DNA from: Parelaphostrongylus tenuis
Lineage: Eukaryota > Nematoda > Chromadorea > Rhabditida > Metastrongylidae
Direction: 5' to 3'
Assembly (NCBI GenBank): GCA_019055375.1
Contig: JAHQIW010000475.1
Location: 62,001-126,000, forward strand
Length of the DNA: 64,000 nucleotides
Program-made: the position numbers and the translations under genes
Notes under the pieces: model-generated
Told to the model about the DNA's origin: nothing
Seen by the model: the letters and a program-made list of their open reading frames with translations, nothing else
Database searches by the model: none
Part shown: positions 35,346 through 46,918 of the stretch, piece by piece
How positions within the stretch are numbered: position 1 is the stretch's first letter
Layout of the letters: each line of letters begins with the position of its first letter

Positions 35346-35479
35346 GTACTCATCAAGCTGTTTCCGATAATTTCGTTTTGATGAAGCCTAATTTTTTTGC
35401 GTACTCCAATGTTAGGCGGAGACAAAATTTCAATCCAATCTCATTTAGTGAAAAAGAACTACAACTATCTACGCAAGTG

Positions 35480-35690
35480 TCAATAATCATTCGAAAGCTT
35501 AGGTCTCTCGCTACAACTTCGCATCTTTGGTTTTTCAAAACACTCGTTCGCAAAGCTTTTGCATTCAAAATAAAATTTGTTTTTCACTCGACTTTGCCTT
35601 CACGTTTACTACGCTTAAGAATCGCTGGAAGCGCGAAATCCATAACAGTGTGTAAGAACTTTTCGTAGGATCAGAATCTGTGTTTCAATC
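35480..35690 (+). repeat. Left arm of fold-back element, unit 2
   Basis: Counterpart of 14,775-14,965, inverted relative to 39,385-39,560. Confidence 0.7.
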
Positions 35691-35739
35691 TGGAATTTAT
35701 GCCAATGTAGTGAAAAATTCTTAACTGAATAAAAAAATT

Positions 35740-38700
35740 TAAACGAGATCGGTCGCCACGGCACCTCCCGCTCTCCGCAACGCGAGCTGGCCGGTAAGCA
35801 AAGTCGCCGGAAAGGTATATAGATTAGTGAAATGTGAAGGCAAGCCACAGAAACGATCTGCTAGTAAGTTAATCTGATAAAGATGATGATGGGAAGGCAC
35901 AGAGGTGGTTTGTTAGTAAAGCGATCTCCTACTCCACCGCATAATTCGATAGTGATCTACCCCAGAATGCGTTAAAGCGACGGCAACTATTGTTATCTTA
36001 TTGAAAATTTCTTTACGCATCGTCAGAACCACGGATCTCCATATTTAAAGGATCTTTCCCAGTTAGTCGAGAGTGCACGTGACGCGTCTCCAGGTGGTGG
36101 ATAGAGGATTAAGCGCGAACCAAAAGCGACCGTGTGCTTCCCAGATACGCAGGTGCATTCAGGGGATGAGCTCCCTGCTTCTGTAGCGCCGACTTGACAC
36201 TCTATTTCTACGAGTCAAATCGGCCAAAAGTCTGCAAACAGGCGATTGGGAAGTACATGGGAGGCGGTTAGGATTCGCCTCCAACAAATAAGCTCCTCCT
36301 GCTTCTCCGAGAGAGACTGAAAAGCTACTCGTGAGTACCCAGCCCCCACGTTTAGAGCCTGGCAAGTTATACGCTGGGTATCGTAATGCCAAAAACAGTA
36401 ACAAAGATGGGCCTCATTTCCCTGACCCCAAAACAGCCCCTGATATGGCAGCGCCAATTAGGCCGAGTACTGAAAGGCCTCTAAAATCTCAAAGCCAAAC
36501 TTAGCTGCCAAGATCGAAACAGAAAAAAATGACTATCTGTACCTGCAATGCATGAACCTTTGCTGACAAATCCGCTATAGAAGATCTGTTGATTCAGAAA
36601 GAAAAATTAGATGCTACGTCATTGGCTCGGCCGGGACAAGAAGACGCCATCTTTTTCACGCTGCTTATAACAGCGGAGAAGAACTGTCTTTTGAAACATG
36701 GGATGGCAAAGGTGCCAACAGCGTTGGCGTTCTTGTCAAATCGAATTTGACCGTTACCATCGTTTCATTTGATCAACTGACAATTCGTATCTGACGAATG
36801 CAGCTGATACGATGTGGATCAATGCCGACTTTGACCATCTTCGTTGCTGACGCACCAGCATCAAGCTATGGCAAAAAAGAAGTCGCAGCGTTCTGCGTGA
36901 ACCTCGAAAAATTGTTTAGAGAAGACCATGCATTCTTCAAGGTCACTGTTGAAGATTTTGACACGAAAACTGGACCTAGGTAGACGTCTGGAGAACGTCA
37001 CATTGGGACTCACTGACTATGACGGAATGTGCACGGTGGAAGGCTATCTGAGTTTATCATGACGACTCAAACCATCCATGGTAACTCACAATTCCAAAAG
37101 CCTCTTTCTGAACGGTGGACGTGGAAGTGTCCCAATGGAGATGACCATAACGAAATAGACCACATCTTAGTAGATCAAAGGACTTGCCTGACCGACCGCC
37201 CTTCTGCTCGTAAGTCCAACGCGGGATCAGACAATCGCCTCCTACCCGCAACTTTCCGTTTTCCGCGGAAAGGACAGAAATGAGCTAAAACAGCGAAGTC
37301 TCAAAGCTACCATAAGCTGGTGCATTCAAACCATTAGTCGACTCTTGAGGAGACACCGTTGCCGACAACATCGACGAAAAATACGACCGGCTCGTTAAAC
37401 AACTTCACGTTTGTGCTATAAAAGTCGAGTTCTAAAGTCACAAAGAGACGCTTGTTTCCGCAGACGGTCAAGCTAATACGTTAACGTGGAACCGCAAGGG
37501 CTACAGGCAACCGAAACCTTCATTCGAGCTTACGAAACGCTGCAGAGAAGCGGCAAAAAAAGACCTCAGAGAGAGACGAGCAGCAGTTATGACAGAAGCT
37601 GCGGAAGCTGGGAAGAGCATTCGCAAAGTCCAGCGAAGCTTCGCCACCTATAAGACCAAGGTGATTGCACTCCGATGTCCTGACGGGACGCTTTGAGCTT
37701 CTAGAAGTTCAACGGAGAATATCATCCGCCAGTACTTCTCGGATCTCTTCGCTGGCCATGTCCTCTTACCGTCATATAAATTGAAAGAGGATGAATTTAT
37801 CGTTTCATCCACCGGTCCTTCCCTGCGAAATTCCACATGCCACATCGTCGGTGAAGAACAGAAGAACACTCGGTCTAGACAGGATTAGACCAGAACACTT
37901 GAAGAACCTGCCTCTAGTTCTCATCAACACGCTGGCTCGACTCCTCACTCGCTAGCTGTCAGAATGTAAAGTTCTCACTCATTGGAATACTAGCAAGACC
38001 GTGTTGTTATCTAGAATAGGAGACCTTTACGATACAGGCAATAATCGTCCAATCTGCTTGCTGTCCGTTGCCCATAAACTCCTCACTCGAGTCATGCTAC
38101 GATTGATAGAACACTGGACGAAAGACAGTCACGTGAATAAGCAAAGTTCCGAAAAGGAATTAGTACCGTATACCGCATCCACACTGTCACACTATCACAA
38201 GACTCAATGAAGTTTCATGAGATCACAGAGTACTGCTCTATCTCACTCTCGTCGATTTGAGGAAAAGCCTTTGATTCAGTGAAACAGAAGCGGTTATAGA
38301 GGCTTTGGACAACCACGGCGTCCGTGCTCAGTACATAAGATCCATCGTGAGCTGTACAAAGTTTCGAAAATATGGCTATTTTACAACAATACCACCATCG
38401 ACGTAAGAAGGGGAGTTCGACAAGGCGATACAATTTCACCAAAACTATTCACTGCCACCCTATAAAACGGCATGTGAACATTCGAATGCGACGATATGGG
38501 AGTGAAAATCGACGGTTGACATTTAAACCATCTTTTCTTCGCTGATGATATCTTCCTCTTAACACCAAGCATCAGTCAAGCAGAGCAAATGTTGACAGAT
38601 TTTGACAATGCGTGTAGAAAGATTAGCCTTCAACTAATTCTGACAAAAATGATGCTCGTGAGGAACGGATGTGTTTTGAATATCCCACTTGAGCTAAAGA

Positions 38701-39330
38701 AACGAACATTTCCGAACGCTCCAGTTACATTAATCTAGGTTGTGAAATCAACATAATGAATTACCTAGCTCCAGAGTTGAGGAGGAAGCCAGCGGCTTGG
38801 GCAACGTTTGAGAACATCGAAGATGTGTAAAGAGAAGAAAATATCCGACTCCGTGCCTACCTTTTCGACTCAACGATAATCCCTGCCCTAACGTATGCAC
38901 CAGCAAATTGTCGCTATGTAAGCAGGATGAACGATCACTTAGCGTTATTGAAGGCGCAGTCGAAAGGTCGATGCTAGGAGTATTTCGTATCTCGCAAATT
39001 AGAGAAAGGATTCGAAGTTACAACCTACGTCAACGATCGAGAATCAGATACGCCATTCTACGCGCCAAGATATCGAAAATAAGTGGGCCGGACACGTGAT
39101 GCGCTTTAATGACAACCGATGGACGAGAGCCGTTACCGACTGGATTCCTCGGGACATGAATCGCTCTACAAGAACACCACTGACCCAATGTTTCGATTTC
39201 CTCACGAAAGGCATAGAAGAAAGACATGATGCTCAGCAAATCCCTAGAGCGAGGAGGACTTACAGGGCGACTCTTGCACGCGATAGGAAAAATGGAAGTG
39301 TTGTTGTTACCCGCTCGAGTTAGGTGATGG
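35740..39330 (+). mobile_element. RTE-type non-LTR retrotransposon, unit 2 copy (broken)
   Basis: Same element and insertion site as 15,005-19,745 but without the PLE insert. ATG at 36,529. The endonuclease part has TLTIFVADAPASSYG (about 36,826), VTVEDFDTKTGPR (consensus GDFN reads EDFD), HNEIDHILV (about 37,148) and GSDNRLL (about 37,223; SDH reads SDN). The RT part has RPICLLSV near 38,050, DLR/SFDS-like remnants near 38,255 and FFADDIFL near 38,535. The C-terminal part has MRFNDNRWTRAVTDW near 39,098. Multiple stops and frameshifts; dead. Confidence 0.85.
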
Positions 39331-39384
39331 ACAGAAAGTTTAGATAAAAAGGCGTAACTCTAATACTACGGAAATTTCTCTCCA

Positions 39385-39560
39385 CGATGATATACTTTTC
39401 GTACTTCCCAGCGATTTATACTTGTGGTGAATGTAAAGGCAAAAGGCGGGTGAGTAACAAAACTTTATTCTGGATGCTACAGCGTTATAAGATGGTGTTT
39501 TGAAAAACCGGCAACGCAGAGTTTTAGCCAGAGATTTGGGCTTTGGAATGGTTATCAACT
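39385..39560 (-). repeat. Right arm of fold-back element, unit 2
   Basis: Inverted copy of 35,480-35,690; duplicate of 19,765-19,935. Confidence 0.7.
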
Positions 39561-39719
39561 CTCCCATGAAAAATGCTTGAATGAGATTGGCTTAAAAATT
39601 TGTTGCTGTCTAACATAGAGTACTTCTTCTGTTCCCTCTTTTCTTTTCGGGAAAATTATTCCTAACAAATAACAAAGGACCTTCCTTTTTCTTTCTAAGA
39701 AGTTGATTTAAACCATAGC

Positions 39720-40310
39720 GTCTTCAAACACTCCGATCCGAAAGGAATTTGGAAGTGAAATTGTCAATTTTAACAACTGGCAATCATTGCAACAATAGCA
39801 GTAATAATGATTAGTAATAACAGTGACTGAAAGTAATAATAAATGTTCAAAATTGGAAATGATATTTGATTGTTTTCTGAGCCTTTACAATTGAATTGCA
39901 TCAACCCATTTCAGCAAAGACTATCGTCGGATTATCAACGAGGAATTGTTTATTATTCACGTTAGGAAAGTATTTATAGTCAACAACATCAAAACAGTCA
40001 CAGTTAGTCGCGTAACCAGTCGACATCCTGCAGTGCCGTCACAAAGAATACAGCAACATCGGAGGTGAATTGATTGACTCGCTAAGGACTTCTGTGATAC
40101 TTTACTAAGCAAACATTTGTGTTGTGTTATACTTTATGAGTTTAGCGAATTTCAACTAATCGAAAAAAACTGTACTCACTTATTTAAGCTATTCGTTGAA
40201 ACAACGCTATTTGTTAGTCGTTTTGCTAACTTTGATTATAATTTTCAACAAAGTGTGCTAACAGTGTCAGAAAGGCGTCTTTTCTGCAATACCATGTTTA
40301 CGAATGTTGA
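39720..40310. repeat. Conserved spacer, unit 2 copy
   Basis: Almost identical to 20,030-20,620, the best-preserved stretch between the two units, which suggests a fairly recent duplication or gene conversion. Confidence 0.65.
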
Positions 40311-40429
40311 GTGATATACGAATCTTGATACCTTAGGCTCGGGCAGAACCTGCTTTCTACCCATATCAGGGGCTCATGTTATCATTATACCAATAAAGCT
40401 TGCTTTGCTATCACTCCTGTGTTATATAA

Positions 40430-40740
40430 GAGCGGATGTGGTGCAGTGTCAGAGATGCTCTGCGTCGCACACGAGGTCAATGGTTCAATCTCGTGCTCAT
40501 GACTTACCAAGTTATCCATCCCTCCGGTGTCGGTATACTCATAGCAGAATGTTCACAGGTTTGCCTGAGAAGATAAGCAGAAGTAGCTCGATACAGCGGG
40601 AAGCCACCGCGAGTCATTGTAAAGGCCAGATTTGCATTCAGTCACCTCAAACGAAGTAAAAAATCGAAGACGAATACATGGCGCATACATCAGGGATTGA
40701 TGAACGCCGAGAGCTTTGTCCTTTATCCGTGTTATGAAGT
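40430..40740 (+). repeat. tRNA-derived SINE (family A), best full copy
   Basis: The tRNA-like head at about 40,438-40,500 has an A-box-like TGGTGCAGTG and a B box GGTTCAATCTC (about 40,483). It is followed by a body ('GAAGCCACCGCGAGTCATTG', 'GCATTCAGTCACCTCAAACG') and a tail ('GATGAACGCCGAGAGC'). The body and tail match copies at 215-465 (minus), 7960-8170, 58,138-58,440 and 58,868-59,110. Confidence 0.75.
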
Positions 40741-41539
40741 ATTAAAGCTGTCAGCAATCGAGAATCAGCGAATTTGGGTAAGTACATAGAGGCATTGAAT
40801 CTACTCAAATTGACAGCTATTGGTCGGAGGATTATAAATGAATAAATCGGCATGTATTAATGCATATATTTAATATATCAGGTCTTATCATAAGTCAGAG
40901 CAGTTGCGCATTAAATATCAAATTTATCAATCAAAAGTAACTGATAATGCTTAGCAGCACTATTCAGAGTAATCAAATTCAGCCTGAACACAGTTCTTCC
41001 ATCTTTTAGGCAACTTACCAGACTTGGCCATATTGCTGCCGCATCCTGCTCTCATGGCATCATGGCAAGACTCGGTAAAGAATCGAAACGTTGTCCGCAT
41101 GGACACAAATTCTTGAGCTTTTGTACGATTGATGCTCCCGAAGGCGCTCTGTGCATCAAAATGAATTTTGCACTCCCAAAGCTGAAATGCTCGCTAAAGG
41201 CCTCAATGAGCGGCTATGATGTGACGATTATGAACAAATCTAGTAACAAAAGAAAGTTTAGGAAATTCTGTGCAACATTGATTTGTTGCCTGAAAGATAG
41301 CAGAAATGTGTTTAGGCTGATGATGCATACTTTAAGTAGCATTGTTGAGCAATTTCAATCATCTTCGGTTAGTAAATATGGCATTCATTACTGTAGCGCC
41401 GAATTTATGAGAACACTCAATAATACATCCTCACGTTCGCATAACCTTTTGGAGAGCGTCACTGAGTATTGATGAGATGGTATCGCCTTGTCAAACTCCT
41501 CTTCTTATGCCGATATCGCTACAGGAAGGTGATATATTC

Positions 41540-42064
41540 TGATTGCCAAGCTTTAATACTCTACACGAAGATTTCTCATGTACTGAAAATGGATGCCCTG
41601 ATTATTCAACGCTTCCATGAGTTCATCTTGTTGAACTGAATCAAGGGTCTTTTTCAGATCAGTGAAAATGGGAAAGGCTGTCCCAGCACTTTTGCAAAAC
41701 TTCAGGGAAATCGAAGACAAGGTAAGCTGGACACGTACCTTCGTTATCGTGTGAACGTGTTTCGAGTACAAACTTTCTCGAGTCCTGCTTGTTCAATGTT
41801 TGTCCTTTGTCAGATGGTCCGTCAATCTTTTTCAAGGTGACTCGCGTGAAGAGAATATAGACGACAGGCAGGGAAAAGATTCAGCAATAGCTGCCGATGT
41901 CGTGAAGGTCTCCTTTTCGAATAACACCTGGTCTTGGTGATTCTCCGATCACTAAAAACCCTGAAATTTGACAGACAGTAAGTGAAGAGCCGAGCCAGTC
42001 TGCTGATGAGAGCAAGCAGAGCGCTGTCTAGCTGTTCCAATCTTATGGTGTCTGGACCCGGCAT
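41540..42064 (-). pseudogene. RTE reverse transcriptase fossil on the minus strand
   Basis: Minus-strand frames give MPGPDTIRLEQL and SRLARLFTYCLS (42,064-41,940), then FTDLKKTLDSVQQDELMEAL (about 41,665-41,610), the RT fingers and palm blocks in the right order. Oriented opposite to the other RTE copies. Homologous to 52,400-53,720. Homology extends to about 41,270 without clear motifs. Confidence 0.75.
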
Positions 42065-42239
42065 TGATCGATTTTTTTAAGTGCGAATTGCATACCGGTT
42101 ATTGGAAAAGGGATGCCGAATCAAATGGCACATCTATCCTGTTCACAGTAATATTCAAAAATAGTCAGAAGGTCGATGTTAGGAGCAACATGCATAACGC
42201 AAATGAGAAGGATTCCAAAGTTTTGATTTACACCAATGA

Positions 42240-43105
42240 TAATGATTGAAAGCCACGGATGCCGCTTTACACGACAGGCTGGCTTCTTACCGTGTAATTC
42301 GCAATAGGCCTTTGCGATGTCTTCAAGCAATCGAGAGTCGTGGTCGAACTACAACGATTACCGTTTTTTCACTTTCCGACTGCATGAACTTTTGGCCAGA
42401 CGTCACTACAGCAATTCTGTGTGGGGACACCTTTTAGCAAGTGAGACCAGTTTCTGCTTGTTGGAAATTGCAAAGCTTATTGGAAGAGAAGAAAAGCGTT
42501 TTTTAAAGAAATCACGTGCAGAGCACAAGGTAATTATCCGTGGATTGAAGTATGCTGGTTAGAATTTTATTAACGTTTGCTAGAAATATCGCGAATAAAG
42601 GACGAAGTAAGGAAGCTTCATATACAATAAGTTGCAAAAAAAGAGGAAATTCTCAATAAGCTCTGAGATTTTCAATTTTAGTGATGGTGAGCACTCCATG
42701 CAAAACCTTCCATATTGGCTAAAACCTTGTGATATAAACTAATAAACGGTGATGACGAGACAACACTAGTGCCTACATATCGTGATCTAAGGTAAAAGTC
42801 AGTACAAATCTTTGGCGCTGAAAATAGAACTCATGGATAAAAAAGGAGTTTCAGCCATTTTAGACACTTACTGGAGGGCGATTTGTCGCAATCTGCTTGA
42901 TGTGTTTGTGACTTTTCACAGCTTTTCACAACTGTCAGCTTTCCATTATGGCGTCCACATTGTAGTAATTTCACAGCATTTCGAGGTAACGCCCTGAAAG
43001 AGGAGGTTTGATGATGAGAAACATCAGAAGTTTACAAAAAAGGTTTTGCTGGTGACGTCTTGCAGAAGAATCAATATCTTCATTAATAAGCTTTTTTATT
43101 AAGTG
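42240..43105 (+). repeat. Three-copy unit segment, unit 2
   Basis: Copy of 22,195-23,065, including the short open frame at 42,812-42,997. Confidence 0.5.
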
Positions 43106-43109
43106 GAGG

Positions 43110-43815
43110 TGTAACCATAATGGGTGAGGTGATGTGATCTGATATGATTTAGCAAAGTGTATCATTTCGTTGAAGTAATGCAGTAACTCTGAATTTCTGG
43201 TAAGCAAACGCAAAAATGTCAATAGTGAATTATTCGATACAAAATTTGCCGACTTTTCGGCGCTTTCGCTTCTCCAAAGTGGCATGTCAAACTGACAAAC
43301 AATTAACTAGCTACATTTTCATATCTTGACAGATACCTGATAATTGTTTTTTGAACCATACATGCGTCTGTAATGGGTACTTATAGAGCCCAGTACACGT
43401 GTTTTGGTCTGAGCGGCCTTGTCAGTTGGGCAGTACCCTTCGTCTTAGCCAATCCTCTTCGACGAACCTAACCCCTTACATAATAAAGGCGCAGACATAC
43501 TATTTGCACGCGCCGTCAGGTGAAAAACACACGTGTATGACAATGGCGTACCAACCTCGGATAAAGCTTTAGACATTCTTGAAAATTCAATTAGTAGGTA
43601 TATTTCAATATATGAGAATGTTGGCTTGTCAGTTGTTTGCCAGTTTGACATCCCAACCTCTGAAGAAAGCGAAAGCGCCGCATAGTCGGCAAATTTCCTA
43701 ATGAAAAATTTTCTATTGACATTTTTGTGTTTGCTTATCAGAAAATCAGAATCACTCTATTGCTAGTCAAGGAAACGATACTCTTTACTGAATTGTATCA
43801 GGTCACATCTTATCT
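43110..43815. repeat. Long inverted-repeat element, unit 2 copy
   Basis: Duplicate of 23,070-23,770. The hammerhead-like centre on the minus strand (43,385-43,445) has CTGACAA and CAAAAC in place of CTGACGA and CGAAAC, so self-cleavage is unlikely. Confidence 0.65.
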
Positions 43816-44129
43816 TCTTTTGACTGGCTGACTGGACACACCTCTTTGAGGAGTCCTCTCCACAATTAAACTACGTCTCTGATATTGCTGAAATTTACAC
43901 TATCGAATGGTTATTAATTGTACATGGAATAGACTTTATCGGGCGACAAATCCTTAGCTGTACAACAAAATCTTGTTTCAACCAATACAGCGCAAAAAGT
44001 AAGCCATTTGAGAAACAAAATCACTGTTCAAATTCTCGTGATTTCTAGCTATCGAATAAATAGTAATAATCTATTGGAGTAGTCTTTTATAGAAGAAACC
44101 AAAGGCTCACAAGCGCAATACTTGGAATA

Positions 44130-44994
44130 CGGTTGCAGCGATGGAAGATATTTCTAAAAAAAAGGATTTCCAAAGTAATTGAGAGTTGTCCTTTTTATGA
44201 ATATGCTCACAAAAGCTTATTAAATGATGATTTGAATTTTATTTCTGGCATAAGAGTCTATAAGAATCGAAAATCAAACTACGCAATCCCAAGTAGTCCG
44301 CTTTCAATTATTAGGTTAGAAAGGAATTTTCGGTCGTCTGGATGGAACTGCCGTTTTCTCACATGAATCGTGTGTGTTTTTCATATCATTTGAAAGTTCT
44401 ACTTCCCGCGCATCTATTGATATATAATTTGTCTATATCTGCTGCAGAATGGAACGAAGCAAACGTTAGACTCCAAACGTCATTCACCGCCATCCGTACC
44501 GCATCAAAATCGATTTGGCCATAAAGTTATTATTTGCATTTAATGGAATTTCAAAGGAATTTGTCATTTTAAACATTTGTCGAATGGCAAATCTATCAGC
44601 GCCGATTTTTACTGCGAGCAACTGGACCGAGTTTACGGCAAGTTGGCCGAGAAGTACCCAGAAATTTTTCGTCGAAAGCGAGCTTTCTTTCCTCAAGACA
44701 ACGCAAAACCACACACAGCCAAAAAGACTAAGGCAAAGTTTGAGGAATTGAATAGAGTTGAGATTCTACCGCATCCATCCTATAGTCCAGACGTTGCCCC
44801 ATCTGACGACGAACATTTTCGATTAATGCAACACTTTTTGAAATATCACCGATTTAAATATCTCGATGAAGTTGGAGAAGCATGCCAAGAGTTCTTTGAT
44901 TCAAAGCCGAAGGAGTGGTATTCAATCAAATCGGAAATCTGGCGGACCGATGGCAAAAAGTTGTAGATAATGATGGCCTGTAGTCTGAAGAATA
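44130..44994 (+). pseudogene. mariner transposase remnant, unit 2
   Basis: Frame 44,577-44,966: DFYCEQLDRVYGKLAEKYPE, FPQDNAKPHTAKKT, SPDVAPSDD, QHFLKYHRFKYLDEV. It shares the unusual SDD (usually SDY) with the unit 1 copy, so that change predates the duplication. The C-terminal tail is frameshifted and has an added stop (NDGL*SEE); end at 44,994. Confidence 0.85.
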
Positions 44995-45334
44995 GTTGTT
45001 GTTGTTGATTGCTGCCTGAATATATACACAAATTTTGAATGTTTTATCAAACGATGGAAACGTTCTTTCCAACCTAGTAGAAAAATTGGATTGTGATTGC
45101 AAAACGTCATCTTTTATTCTTCATTAGAACCCACTGTGGGGTTATAAGAAGCTAAGTATTAGAGTCACAGCTTTTCAAGCTTATGAGTGTCTACAAAAAC
45201 ATCAAGAACTTAGAAGAAAACGTTCAATAACTGATAAAAATATTTTTCGTTTCAGCAAGGATGTGGTTTTTTCCTTTGAAAATGCAAGATTTTGAAAAAC
45301 ACTAGAGTTCATCATTTTCTAACAAATACTTCGA

Positions 45335-46910
45335 CGACAAAACAGATGTCTATCGCCCGTGGGCAACCTACGATAGGTAAATGAAAATAATAGGAGTATG
45401 GAACCAAAACAGTGAAGGTGTGTTGTCAGGCGATGACCCTTAACATCTTTTATAACGGAAACTGTTTAATTATTTTCTTCCTTTCGACAGCAAAATCTTC
45501 GACGGTATTTTTTGATTCCTGATTTATATATATGTATATATACATATATATCACTCTGTAGAGAGAAGATTCAGAAAGATGAACTTTTGTTTAAGAGAAA
45601 CTGTAAATTGTTGAACCATCTGCTCTTTTCCCATCGGAGTTCCAAGGTTATCTGTTGTATCGGTTTTCATGCGTGATCATTAGAATTTGGACTTAAGAAA
45701 ACTTTAGTGTTGTGCATGTCGGTAAAACTAAATTCATTTCCTTTTTTTAATTCCATACCCAGAAATTTTCTCTGGCTATAAAACAATGAGACAACAATTC
45801 ATTATCGTCTGGAGAATTCAATAAAAACTCCAATCAAGCCAATAAATCAAATTTCTTACCGTTTGAATTTAGTTATGGCTTAATAATCTAGCATGGAAAG
45901 TATGTAGATCATCGAAAACACGATAACTGTGTTGACTACTTCCTGCGCTGTTAAAATTAATCATGTTGGCCGAAATGTAACTTTTCAATTAGTTTATCAC
46001 GTCATTCGACTTTACATTTATTATAGAACGTAAATTCACCAGTTACTGCATTCGATTAGCTTTCCCGCCAACAAGGCAAGTCTTCAAACTTGGATAATTT
46101 TTCGAAATTGTCACAAATTTTTCCAAGAACACTCCTTGAGTCAATTCATTGTGGAAAGCTGAGAAAGCAGTAATAAAGTGTTTCAATGTGGCTAAGAATA
46201 TATGAGCTTTTCCCGAATAAGGTGATGAAGTCCAATGGATATTATCGAGAATCATTTAGAGGGCTAAAGATATTAAGTGATCTTATTTTTATGAACAAAT
46301 GTGAAGCTGTAGACAAAATTTTCATCCTTGCAATGAAGTTCTAGAGTTTCGTTGGTTTTCAACTTGGAAGAGCCTATAAGAGTCATAATAGACGCTGGAA
46401 ATAACATAAGACATGGATATTCATGAATTCATAATTAGTGACTATTTATTAATCAATCTTTACCGAGTGGTTTTTATTCTATCAAGAATGCTGAGGTTCA
46501 CTAAAATGCTTGACAGAGTAGATTCCTTTTTAACTTCTGCAGGCTCTGAAAAAGGAGAAACCTCCATAACAATGACCACTATCACTATTACATATTACAT
46601 AACCCTAACTGTTACCAAATTCTCGATTACTTCTTAAAGAAATACGAATAAGTCTCACTATGCAGAAGTTTATAGAAAGCCGATCTTGGGAATTGACATG
46701 GCTGTAGTTAATTCGATTGATGCTAGCCGTTCAACGCAGGTAACATTTCAGTATAATCTCTTCTTATCAAAAACATATTGTGCTGCAAATAAATGCTTGT
46801 TTGATTAAGATATTCGTTTCAATTGCTAGCATTTCCAGTAAATTGTTGCTGGTGTTGACTGTCATCGCTGCATTCCGCAAACCGCCCATTCGTGACAACC
46901 TTTCTTCCAG
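45335..46910 (+). promoter_or_regulatory. Conserved upstream region of Srsx copy D
   Basis: Collinear with the upstream regions of A, B and C; TA microsatellite at about 45,523-45,552; ends in TTTCTTCCAG at 46,901-46,910, 8 nt before the ATG, a good spliced-leader acceptor. Confidence 0.5.
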
Positions 46911-46918
46911 TTGCCGCC

